Shown: positions 18,020 through 26,000 of the stretch, piece after piece
How positions within the stretch are numbered: position 1 is the first letter of the stretch
Layout of the letters: each line of letters begins with the position of its first letter
Assembly (NCBI RefSeq): GCF_036014115.1
Contig: NZ_CP107913.1
Location: forward strand, 9,504,501 to 9,568,500
Direction: 5' to 3'
Length of the DNA: 64,000 nucleotides
DNA from: Streptomyces sp. NBC_00448
GTDB lineage: Bacteria > Actinomycetota > Actinomycetes > Streptomycetales > Streptomycetaceae
The notes under the pieces: generated by a model
The model's database searches: none
What the model was told of the DNA's origin: nothing
The model's input: only the letters and a program-made list of their open reading frames with translations
Program-made: the position numbers and the translations under genes

Positions 18020-21000
18020 ATGGGGATTGGCACGGGCCCGGACATCCGGGCACGGCAGGGTAGTTGGCGCCGGGGGGTGCTCGGCCCGGTGGTGGCCGTC
18101 GCGGCTCTGGCGGTGGTGGCGGCGGGAGCGCCCGCGGCCGTCGCGGACAGCGGAAGCGGCGGGGCATCCGCTGCGCCGAAGCGGGTCGGCACGGCGCCGC
18201 ACCTGCCGCGGGGGGCGGTGAAGATGGCGGCGCCCGCCGGGGACACCCCGATCGAGTTGGGCGTCGAGCTGGCGCCGCGGGACCCGGCCGGCCTGCGCAC
18301 GTTCATCACGGACGTGTCCACGCTCGGCTCGCCGCTGTACCACCATTACCTGAGGACCGGCCAGTTCAAGACGGCGTTCGGGCCGACCGGCGCGACCGTG
18401 GACCGGGTGCGCGCGGCCCTGAAGGCCCAGGGTCTGACCGCCGGGAAGCTGTCCGCCGACGGCATGACGCTGCCGGTGCGCACCACCACGGCCGCGGCCG
18501 CCAAGTCGCTGCACACCGGCTTCACCGGCTTCCGCGCCCCCGACGGCCGCCGCGGCATCCTCAACACGGCCGCGCCCGCGCTGCCCGCCGGCGCGGCGCC
18601 CGCCGTGGCCGGCATCACCGGCCTGGACACGCTCGCGCACCTCAGCCCGCACCTGTCGCCGAAGGTGCTGAAGGCCGCCGCGTCCACCACTGGTGCCCGC
18701 GCGGTCACCCCGAACGTGACCGGCCACACCCCGAGCCTGTGCGCGTCGGTGAAGTCGGGCCTGGCCTCGGGCGGCAACATCGACACCCAGCAGTACTGGA
18801 GTGCCCGTTCGCTGGCGACCGCCTACGGCATGGCCGACCAGCCGGACGTCGGCACCGGCGTGTCCGTCGGGATCTTCGAGCTGGAGAACTACGGCACGAA
18901 GGACATCGCCGCCTACCAGTCCTGCTACGGCACGAAGGTCTCCGTCAGCGCCGTCAAGGTGGACGGCGGCCCGAAGCTCGCCGCCGACACGCTCGACGCC
19001 TCCGGCTCCCAGGTGGGCGTGGAGTCGGCGCTCGACATCGAGGACCTGATCGGCCTCGTCCCGCAAGCGTCCCTGGTCGTCTACCAGGGCCCCGACGCGG
19101 CGGACGCGAGCGACCAGGACGTCCTGGACGTCTACCAGAAGATGGTCACGGACAACAAGGTCAAGGTCATATCGACCAGTTGGGGAGCCTGCACGGCTGA
19201 CCAGAGCGGCGCGTTCCTCGACGCCGAGAACAGCATCTTCGCCGAGGCCGCCGCCCAGGGCCAGACCGTGACCGCCGCCTCCGGTGACGACGGTTCCGGC
19301 GACTGCTGGTACGACGCGGACGGCGACGGCGTCAACGACGACCCGAACGGCGGGCAGGTCTCCGTCGACGACCCGGCCGGGCAGCCCTACGTCCTGGGCG
19401 TCGGCGGCACCTCCATGACGGGCTCGAACGCCACGCAGAGCGCCTGGAACAGCGAGGGCGACGCCACCGGCGGCGGTGTCTCCTCGTACTTCGGCCTCGA
19501 CTCCGCCACCGGCTACCAGGCCGGCCGGCAGGGCCCCGGCTACTTCGACGCCTGCGCGGCCGCCGCAGGCCGGACCTGCCGGCAGGTCCCGGACGTCGCC
19601 GCGCTGGCCGACCCCGACCAGGGCTACCTGGTCGAGTGGGGGGAAGCCTCCAAGAACCAGGAGTACGCGGGCTGGTACCTCGTCGGCGGCACCAGCGGCG
19701 CCTCCCCGACCTGGGCGGCCATCGCCGCGCAGGCCGACCTCGACCTCGGCTGCGCCGCGGACGGGCCGATCGGCTTCGCCAACCCCGCGCTCTACCAGCT
19801 CCCGTCGAGCGCCTTCCACGACATCACCAGCGGTGACAACGTCGTACCCGGCCAGAACGTCCAGCCGTCCGGCCTCTTCACCGCCGGGTCCGGCTACGAC
19901 ATGACGACCGGCCTGGGCACCCCGCAGAACGCGCGCAACGCGATCACCGCGCTGTGCAAGGCCGTTCCGGCCTCCCCGGGCGGCGCCTTCACCCCGGTCA
20001 ACCCGGCCCGGGTGCTCGACACCCGGGCGAAGATCGGCGTCACCACGACGACCCCGGTCAAGGCCAACGGCAAGGTCGTCCTCAAGGTCGCCGGCAGCGC
20101 CGGCGGCGCGGTCCCGTCCTCCGGCGTGACCTCCGTCGTGCTCAACGTCACCGCGACCGCGGAGACCACCGGCGGCCACCTGATCGCCTACCCCGACGGC
20201 GGCACCCAGCCCACCTCGTCCAACCTCAACTGGACGCCCGGCCGCAACATCCCCAACCTGGTGATCGTGCCCGTCGGCGCGAACGGCAAGGTCGACCTGC
20301 TCAACGCCTCGTCGGGCACGGTGCACTTCGTGGCCGACGTCTTCGGCTACTTCTCCGCCTCCGCCTCCGGCGCCACGTACTACCCCGTGGGCCCGGCCCG
20401 GGTGCTCGACACCCGGGCGAAGATCGGCGTCACCACGACCACCCCGGTCAAGGCCGACGGCACCGTGGCGCTCACCGTCGCCGGGGCCGGCGGGGTGCCC
20501 GCCACCGGGGCCACCGCCGTGGTGCTCAACGTGACCGCCACCGCCGAGCAGTCCTCCGGGCACCTCATCGCCTACCCGGGCGGCACCACCCGGCCCGACT
20601 CCTCGAACCTCAACTGGATCGCGGGCAAGTCGGTGCCGAACCTGGTGATCGTGCCGGTCGGCGCCGACGGCACGGTGGACCTGTACAACGCCAGTTCCGG
20701 CACGACCCACTTCGTGGCCGACGTCTTCGGCTACTACCAGGCCGACGCCGGCGGCGCGCTGTTCCACCCGGCCGGCCCGGTCCGGCTGCTCGACACCCGC
20801 AACGGCACCGGCGCGCCCAGCGCCGGGCAGCTCAGCTCCACCGGGTCGCTCTCGCTGAGCCTGGCCGACAACGGCTCCCTGGCCACCGCCAAGGCCGTCG
20901 TGCTCAACGTGACCGTCGTCAACGGCACCAAGGGCGGCGTGCTCACCGTATGGCCCGACGGGCAGGCCCAGCCGACCTCGTCCAACCTCAACTGGTCGGC

Positions 21001-21115
21001 GGGGCAGACGATCGCGAACCTCGTGACCGTCCCGGTGATCGACGGCAAGGTCGACTTCCACGCCAGCGCCGGCTCCGTCGACGTCGTCGCCGACCTGTTC
21101 GGCTACTACGCCTGA
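18020..21115 (+). CDS. Secreted sedolisin (S53) peptidase with three C-terminal VLDTR-type repeats
   Basis: The chosen ATG 18020 follows AGGAGGA and opens a signal peptide (Arg-rich start, hydrophobic 20-38, likely cut near Ala42). The 1031-aa protein has an N-terminal pro-kumamolisin domain (about 55-230) and a catalytic domain with Glu335-xxx-Asp339, Asp423 of Ser-Gly-Asp and Ser559 of Gly-Thr-Ser-Gly-Ala-Ser-Pro. These match the sedolisin Glu/Asp/Asp/Ser set. Sedolisins are acid-active endopeptidases that self-cleave the propeptide; some, such as kumamolisin-As, degrade collagen. From residue 655 three repeats of about 120 residues follow, each with Leu-Asp-Thr-Arg, Val-Val-Leu-Asn-Val-Thr, Ser-Asn-Leu-Asn-Trp and Phe-Gly-Tyr, a surface module frequent in streptomycete exoproteins. 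Function as an extracellular protease is confident. Confidence 0.92.
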   Translation: MGIGTGPDIRARQGSWRRGVLGPVVAVAALAVVAAGAPAAVADSGSGGASAAPKRVGTAPHLPRGAVKMAAPAGDTPIELGVELAPRDPAGLRTFITDVSTLGSPLYHHYLRTGQFKTAFGPTGATVDRVRAALKAQGLTAGKLSADGMTLPVRTTTAAAAKSLHTGFTGFRAPDGRRGILNTAAPALPAGAAPAVAGITGLDTLAHLSPHLSPKVLKAAASTTGARAVTPNVTGHTPSLCASVKSGLASGGNIDTQQYWSARSLATAYGMADQPDVGTGVSVGIFELENYGTKDIAAYQSCYGTKVSVSAVKVDGGPKLAADTLDASGSQVGVESALDIEDLIGLVPQASLVVYQGPDAADASDQDVLDVYQKMVTDNKVKVISTSWGACTADQSGAFLDAENSIFAEAAAQGQTVTAASGDDGSGDCWYDADGDGVNDDPNGGQVSVDDPAGQPYVLGVGGTSMTGSNATQSAWNSEGDATGGGVSSYFGLDSATGYQAGRQGPGYFDACAAAAGRTCRQVPDVAALADPDQGYLVEWGEASKNQEYAGWYLVGGTSGASPTWAAIAAQADLDLGCAADGPIGFANPALYQLPSSAFHDITSGDNVVPGQNVQPSGLFTAGSGYDMTTGLGTPQNARNAITALCKAVPASPGGAFTPVNPARVLDTRAKIGVTTTTPVKANGKVVLKVAGSAGGAVPSSGVTSVVLNVTATAETTGGHLIAYPDGGTQPTSSNLNWTPGRNIPNLVIVPVGANGKVDLLNASSGTVHFVADVFGYFSASASGATYYPVGPARVLDTRAKIGVTTTTPVKADGTVALTVAGAGGVPATGATAVVLNVTATAEQSSGHLIAYPGGTTRPDSSNLNWIAGKSVPNLVIVPVGADGTVDLYNASSGTTHFVADVFGYYQADAGGALFHPAGPVRLLDTRNGTGAPSAGQLSSTGSLSLSLADNGSLATAKAVVLNVTVVNGTKGGVLTVWPDGQAQPTSSNLNWSAGQTIANLVTVPVIDGKVDFHASAGSVDVVADLFGYYA
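20002..20455 (+). repeat. Near-identical 64-bp segments 390 bp apart in the sedolisin repeat region
   Basis: Positions 20002-20065 and 20392-20455 differ at a single base. They encode the start of C-terminal modules 1 and 2 (Arg-Val-Leu-Asp-Thr-Arg and following). The rest of the two modules is more diverged, so this stretch looks recently homogenised. The third module, from about 20775, is distinctly different. Confidence 0.85.
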
Positions 21116-21188
21116 CCCCCGGCTGACCCGCGTCTCGACCCGCGGCTGACCGCCCGGGCCACACCGGCCCCGGGCGCCGGCCCACCCC

Positions 21189-21219
21189 GCGCCTCCCGGC
21201 CCACCCGGCCGGGAGGCGC
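21189..21219 (+). terminator. Strong intrinsic-type hairpin after the sedolisin gene
   Basis: A 13-bp perfect stem (GCGCCTCCCGGCC paired with its complement) encloses a 5-base loop, 74 bp after the sedolisin stop and ahead of the convergent gene. There is no U-tract, as usual for streptomycete terminators. Confidence 0.75.
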
Positions 21220-21253
21220 ACCCCGTCCTGCGGCGGCTTCGTACGCACCGCGG

Positions 21254-21768
21254 CTACGGCTGCGAAGGCTGCCGCCGCCTCGGGCGGCGCGCGGACGGCC
21301 CGGCGGTCCACAGCCACGGGTGAGCGCGGGTGAGCCCCGCGATGTCCGTGCTGTGCCGGGCGGCCACGACCGTCATCACCGGCCACGCGAGCACCGTCAC
21401 GACCATCTCCACCGGGCCCACCCCGGTGGCCGGCGCCACGACCAGCAGCTCCGCCGGGAACGTCACGGCCGCCGACAGCGCGCCCACGAAGGCCAGGCGC
21501 CGTGCGCTCGTACCGGCCTTCCGTCGTGAGGCGAGGGTCAGCCCGCCACCGACGGAGATCCCCATCAGCACGCCCGCCGCCGAACTGCCGGCCACGAGTT
21601 CCCCGCAACGGGACAAGGCGCTCAGCGCGTCCTGCGTGCTGCCCCGTGCGAGGGAGGAAGCCCGGCCCCCAACGCGAACGTGGCCCAAAGCCCCCCGGGC
21701 ACGCCCGCCATCACGAGGCCGACCCTGACGCCGCGCCCCAGCCCACCCCGTCCGCTCATGGACCCCAT
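21254..21768 (-). pseudogene. Four-helix membrane protein gene, apparently frameshifted
   Basis: Two overlapping frames together look like one membrane protein. The frame starting at ATG 21768 or 21759 encodes a hydrophobic helix (Gly-Leu-Val-Met-Ala-Gly-Val-Pro) but closes at 21622. A second frame, open to 21254, carries three further hydrophobic segments (around Ala-Gly-Val-Leu-Met-Gly-Ile, Ala-Val-Thr-Phe-Pro-Ala, and Val-Thr-Val-Leu-Ala-Trp-Pro) and a basic tail. The switch would fall around 21650-21670. Without a frameshift, the second frame starts with an arginine-rich stretch that does not look like a membrane protein N-terminus. The cause may be a true mutation or a base-call error. 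Function is unknown. Confidence 0.5.
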
Positions 21769-21867
21769 CTTCCACCGGCACGGCGGCCACGCGCCCGGAT
21801 ACGGTCGCACCGCCTCGTCAACTCGCCCGGCACCGGCACGTGTCGACAGCGCTCGTGCTCCGTACAG

Positions 21868-22506
21868 CTAAGGAGCGGCCGACGGCTCCGTGCCGGCCGG
21901 CAGCCAGGCGTCGATGACCTCGACCAGCTCGTCGAGCCCGGTGAACACGTGGCCGGTCATGCCGAGGGCCTGCGCGGCGCGGACGTTCTCCTCGCGGTCG
22001 TCGACGAAGAGGAAGCCGGCGGGCGGGGTGTGCAGGGCGCTGACGCAGTGGTGGAACGCGGCCGGGTCCGGCTTGGCCGCGTGGATCTTCCCGGAGAGGG
22101 CGAGATGGTCCAGGTTCCGCAGCCAGGGCTGGGCCGCGAGGAAGGCATCCGCGTGGTCCGCGGGAATGTTGGAGAGCACGGCGACCCCGGCCCGGCCGCG
22201 CAGGGACTGCGTGAAGGCGACCATGCGCGCGTCGACGCGCGACCAGCTGTCGATGTCGGTGAGCCGCAACTCCTCCAGCGCACGGGGATCACCAGGACGG
22301 GACAGCCGCCGGAGCACCGCGGCCCAGTACTCCGGCGCGGTCTGCCGTCCGGCGTCGTACGGCGGGCGCAGGTCCCAGTAAGCCTCGGCGAAGGCGTCGG
22401 CGGGCGCGTCGCAGGAGGCGGCCATCCGCGCGAGGGCACCGGGGCGCTGGTGCAGGGCGATGACCCCGTAGAGGTCGAACAGCACGATCCGCTGGTCGGC
22501 GGGCAC
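21868..22506 (-). CDS. HAD-family hydrolase
   Basis: GTG at 22506 is preceded by GGAAGGAG, so the long upstream extension is not part of the gene. The 212-aa product has HAD motif I as Asp11-Leu-Tyr-Gly-Val, motif II at Leu-Ser-Asn, the motif III lysine in Lys-Pro-Asp-Pro, and motif IV Val-Asp-Asp-Arg-Glu. The second Asp of the usual phosphatase motif DxD is Tyr13, as in haloacid-dehalogenase-like members, so simple phosphatase activity is less certain. The cap is an alpha-helical insert between motifs I and II. It is divergent from the MFS exporter, sharing a 228-bp regulatory region. The substrate is unknown; phosphosugars are a reasonable guess given the neighbour. Confidence 0.85.
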   Translation of the reverse strand: MPADQRIVLFDLYGVIALHQRPGALARMAASCDAPADAFAEAYWDLRPPYDAGRQTAPEYWAAVLRRLSRPGDPRALEELRLTDIDSWSRVDARMVAFTQSLRGRAGVAVLSNIPADHADAFLAAQPWLRNLDHLALSGKIHAAKPDPAAFHHCVSALHTPPAGFLFVDDREENVRAAQALGMTGHVFTGLDELVEVIDAWLPAGTEPSAAP

Positions 22507-22656
22507 GGCACTCCTTCCGGTCGCGGCGACGAACGTGTCCAAGGGCGCTACCCAGGCCCGCGCTCGGCCTCGGGTCCGGGCGGGCGCTCGGCTCCGGTGC
22601 GCGGGAGCGGTGTCCCATGCACACAACGAACATTGATCATGAGCGTACAGGAATCA

Positions 22657-22672
22657 ATCAAACAGGTTTGAT
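22657..22672. promoter_or_regulatory. Perfect inverted repeat, putative operator of the MFS/HAD divergent promoter
   Basis: ATCAAACAGGTTTGAT is a 16-bp sequence with 7-bp perfect arms in the most AT-rich part of the intergenic region, 63 bp before the MFS start. Size and symmetry suit a dimeric repressor such as the ROK protein encoded just beyond the MFS gene. The assignment is inferred. Confidence 0.55.
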
Positions 22673-22734
22673 GTTCCTTTCGTTCGAAGATACGGTGTGT
22701 GATCTCTTGTGTCTGATCCCCGGGGGGGACCGTC

Positions 22735-24000
22735 TTGTCACCTGTACTGGCCGCGGCCGATGTCGCGCCCGCCCCTTCCGCGGTGCGCTCGGTGTGGGAC
22801 TCGCCCCTGTACCGGGGGGCGACCGTCGCGCTGTTCCTGTCCGGGCTCGGAACCTCGGCCGCGGCCCCGCAGATCACCTTGTTCCTCGTCGACGACCTGC
22901 ACGTCTCGCTGACCACGGCGGGGCTCTACTACCTGACGAGCATCACCGCCCCGGTCGCCGGCTACCTCGTCGGCGCCCGCTCGGACCGCACCGGAAGGCG
23001 GCTCGGGCTGTTCCGGCTGTGCGCCGTCCTCGGGGCTCTCGGCTGGTGCGCCATGGCCTTCGCGCACCAGGTGTGGATGCCGTTCGTGATCAGTGCCGTG
23101 GTCCTGGCGTTCGCCGGGGGCGCCGGGTCGCAGTTGTTCGCCGCGGTCCACGACGACCTGCAGGCCACGGCCAGCCCGATCGGGGACGGGGTGGTCTCGG
23201 TCGTGCGCATGGCGCTGACGGCCGGGTGGATCGTGGGCCCGGTCGCGGGCTCGCTGCTGGCCATGACGTCCGGCCCGCGCGTGATGCTGATGGCCACCGG
23301 GGTGTGCACCCTGGCGCAGATCCTCCCGATGGGCTTCGCGCGCGCCCGCTCGGCCCCACACGCCGATCGGGCCGCCGGCGTAGAGGCGGACGCAGAGGTG
23401 TCCGGGTCCCAGGCGCCGGCCGGACCGCACATCGGCATACGGACGATGCTGCCCCTGCTGGCCTTCGCCGGGTTGTACGTGCTCGTCTACGCGGGCGAGC
23501 CGATCAAGTACGGCTATCTGACGATCTACATGCACGACGACCTGCGCCTGCCGACGACGGTCAGTGGCGCGGTCATCGCCATCCAGCCCCTGATCGAGCT
23601 GGCCCTGATGCCGGTGGCGGTCGTCGTGGCCCGCCGGACCGGGATGATGCGCCTGATGGTCCTCGGCGCCGCCTTCGGCGTCGGCGCGAACCTGTGCTTC
23701 GCCCTCACCGCGGGCGCGGCCGGCATGTTCGCCGGCCAGATCCTCATGGGCGGGGTCTGGGGGGTGTTCGCGGGCCTCGGCATCATCGTCGCCCAGCGCC
23801 TGCTGCCCCAGGCGGTCGCGACCGCCTCGGCCGTCTTCATGAGCTCGACCGCGATCGCCAGCGCCCTCGGCGGGCTGACCGGCAGCCTCGGCGTGGGCCT
23901 GCTGGGACTTCCGCACGTGTTCCTCGCACCGGCCCTGTACGGCACGGTGGCGACCTTCGGCATCGCCGTCATGAGCCGGTCCCGGCACGCCGCGGGCTGA
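22735..24000 (+). CDS. MFS transporter, sugar efflux (SET)-like
   Basis: A 421-aa integral membrane protein with about 12 hydrophobic segments. The TTG start at 22735 follows a GGGGGGGA stretch and is the only start that keeps the short cytoplasmic N-terminus before the first helix (Val-Ala-Leu-Phe-Leu-Ser). The loop after helix 2 has the MFS-type Asp-Arg-Thr-Gly-Arg-Arg sequence. A charged linker rich in Ala, Asp and Glu at about 200-225 separates the two six-helix halves. Overall features recall the SET sugar-efflux family, which exports sugars or analogues by proton antiport, but the substrate is not determined. A ROK-type sugar-responsive repressor follows convergently, in line with carbohydrate-linked control. 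Confidence 0.82.
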   Translation: MSPVLAAADVAPAPSAVRSVWDSPLYRGATVALFLSGLGTSAAAPQITLFLVDDLHVSLTTAGLYYLTSITAPVAGYLVGARSDRTGRRLGLFRLCAVLGALGWCAMAFAHQVWMPFVISAVVLAFAGGAGSQLFAAVHDDLQATASPIGDGVVSVVRMALTAGWIVGPVAGSLLAMTSGPRVMLMATGVCTLAQILPMGFARARSAPHADRAAGVEADAEVSGSQAPAGPHIGIRTMLPLLAFAGLYVLVYAGEPIKYGYLTIYMHDDLRLPTTVSGAVIAIQPLIELALMPVAVVVARRTGMMRLMVLGAAFGVGANLCFALTAGAAGMFAGQILMGGVWGVFAGLGIIVAQRLLPQAVATASAVFMSSTAIASALGGLTGSLGVGLLGLPHVFLAPALYGTVATFGIAVMSRSRHAAG

Positions 24001-24109
24001 CCGCCGGACCGCTCATCCGCCCTGTCCGCCCGTCCGCGGGCACGGCTCGCGGGACACCGCCCGCGCGGCACGGCCCGTGTGCCACCGCCCGCGCGCCGCC
24101 TCGGGCGCG

Positions 24110-25315
24110 TTACACCGGTTCGGCCTGCGCGGCGGGGGCGGTGGCGGACAGCAGTTGGGGCGCGTCGGCCAGGATCAGACCCGCGGCGCCGCGGACCTCC
24201 GCGCCGTCGCCCAGGTGCCCGGTGACGATGTCGACGCTCCTGACGGCGGAGGGCAGCGCGTGGCGGTGGACGCCTGCCCGCAGCGGTTCGAGGAGGTCTT
24301 CGCCGGCGGCCGCGAGATCCCCGCCGACCACGATGAGGCGGGGGTTGAGGAGGGTGACCAGGTTGGACAGCGCGCGGCCGACCGCGTCGCCCGCGTCGCG
24401 CACGGAGCGCAGGGCGCCCGCGTTGCGCTGTTCGATGAGGCCGGGCAGGTCCTGGGCGGCGACGTGTTGGCCCCAGCTGTCGGAGAGGAGGCGGGCGATG
24501 GCGACGGGGCTGGCGACGGTCTCCAGGCAGCCGCGGTTGCCGCAGCGGCAGATCAGGCCGTCCGCGGTGAGCGGCAGGTGCCCGATCTCGCCGGCCAGGC
24601 CCCGCGCACCGAGCAGCAGCTTCCCGTTGCTGACGATGCCCGCCCCGATCCCCGCGGAGAGCCGGACGTAGACCATGTCGCTCGCGTGCCGCCCCGCGCC
24701 GTACATCCGCTCCGCCAGCGCGCCCGCGTTGGCGTCATTGGTCACCCGCACCGGCAACGACGTCCGCCGCCGCAACTCGTCCGTCAACCGCATCCCCACC
24801 CACCCGGGCATGATGCCCTCCGCCCCCAGCGCCCCACTGCCCTTCTCCACCGGCGACGCGATCCCCGCACCGATCCCCAGCACCCGCTCCCGGCCCACCC
24901 CGGTCTCCTGCAACGCCCGCCCGACCAGCACCGCCACCAGGTCCAGCGTCTCCTCAGGAGCCCGGTCCACCTCCTTGGCCACCCAGTGCTCCCACAACAC
25001 CGCCCCGAACAAGTCGCACAGGATCACCCGGACATGCTGATGCCCGATGTCCGCACCGATCGCATACCCCGCGGTCGGCACCAACGACAACGACTGCGCA
25101 GGACGCCCGGTACGCCGCGGCTCCGGCTCCTCCGGACCCTCGTCCTCCGTCACCAGACCCACCGCGATCAGATCCGCGATCAACGACGAAACCGTGGCCC
25201 TGGACAACCCGGTGACCCGCACCAGTTCCGGACGACTGCTGCGCACGGAGGTGTGCAGGGCCTCCAGGACCCGTAGCCTTCCTACCTCGCGCAGGTTGAC
25301 TGGAGTTTCGATCAT
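24110..25315 (-). CDS. ROK-family transcriptional repressor
   Basis: The 401-aa protein is taken from ATG 25315, where the winged-helix domain begins; upstream sequence in frame has no matching homology features. Residues about 8-65 are the N-terminal winged helix (Leu-Ser-Arg-Ala-Thr-Val-Ser-Ser-Leu recognition helix). A kinase-like ROK domain follows with Asp-Ile-Gly near residue 88, Thr-Asn-Asp-Ala-Asn-Ala, and the zinc motif Cys-x-Cys-Gly-x-x-Gly-Cys-x-Glu. Family members (NagC, XylR, Rok7B7) bind sugars or sugar phosphates and repress or activate carbohydrate genes. It could control the convergent MFS gene or the divergent DUF5010 gene. Confidence 0.92.
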   Translation of the reverse strand: MIETPVNLREVGRLRVLEALHTSVRSSRPELVRVTGLSRATVSSLIADLIAVGLVTEDEGPEEPEPRRTGRPAQSLSLVPTAGYAIGADIGHQHVRVILCDLFGAVLWEHWVAKEVDRAPEETLDLVAVLVGRALQETGVGRERVLGIGAGIASPVEKGSGALGAEGIMPGWVGMRLTDELRRRTSLPVRVTNDANAGALAERMYGAGRHASDMVYVRLSAGIGAGIVSNGKLLLGARGLAGEIGHLPLTADGLICRCGNRGCLETVASPVAIARLLSDSWGQHVAAQDLPGLIEQRNAGALRSVRDAGDAVGRALSNLVTLLNPRLIVVGGDLAAAGEDLLEPLRAGVHRHALPSAVRSVDIVTGHLGDGAEVRGAAGLILADAPQLLSATAPAAQAEPV

Positions 25316-26000
25316 GACCCCCAGGGGTGATTGCGTGGTCGGCGCCGAGGCAGGTCCTTCGAGCTTCCGCAGGCCGCGTCGGCGACATGCCATTTTGTGC
25401 AAAGGTTGATAGAACTCCGGCGAAACATCGGCCCGTTCGGCGGCTTGTTGCCAGCATTGTGGCATGGCCAAGCCGCGGGCGGGCCTTCGGGGCGCCATTT
25501 TGATCGTATCCGACGAAACGTGCCGGCCGCGCCTCGCGGGATGGGCCGGCGATCCGGCGGGTCCGTAACTCGGCCCACCGGCTCCACCGTGCGGCGGCGC
25601 CCACGACCACCGCTCCGAGGGGGCCGCGTGCGCTGGTCGGCTGGTCAACGCGTCTTTGTCCGAAGTTGGTCGGAACTCCTGCGGACTTCCCTGCCAAAAG
25701 GCTTGACCGGCCTAGGAGTTCGCAACAAAATCCCTCACGAGGCGCACGCTGGGCCGAAGTTCATCCGAGTTAGAGCCAAAGTCGTCCACCGGCCCGGGAC
25801 TTCTCCTCACGTACGCGGCGACGTGCCGGAGCGGCGCCGTAGGCCCGCTTCGGCGCTCCGTCCTGGTCAGGCAGAGCGGAGTGCCGGAGCGTCCGTCCGG
25901 TGGCGTGCCGCCCCCATCGCGGCTCGCCGCCGGCTCACCCACCCCCCACAGCCGGCGGCGGCCGGGAAGGTCCGTGCCGGCGAGGAAGGACTGCGACGAC
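25316..26000. other. 685-bp intergenic region between the ROK regulator and the DUF5010 gene
   Basis: No convincing gene is seen on either strand. AT-richer patches at about 25390-25425, 25490-25525 and 25630-25765 probably hold promoters for the two divergent genes. Small symmetric elements include TTTGTGCAAA at 25394-25403, 80 bp before the ROK start. There is also a 7-bp GGAACTC-type pair spaced about 36 bp apart near 25675-25720. No riboswitch or RNA gene was recognised. Confidence 0.4.

Noticed and set aside
24001..24109. Terminator between the convergent MFS and ROK genes
   Set aside because: Several GC-rich inverted fragments exist but none with arms longer than about six bases in good register.
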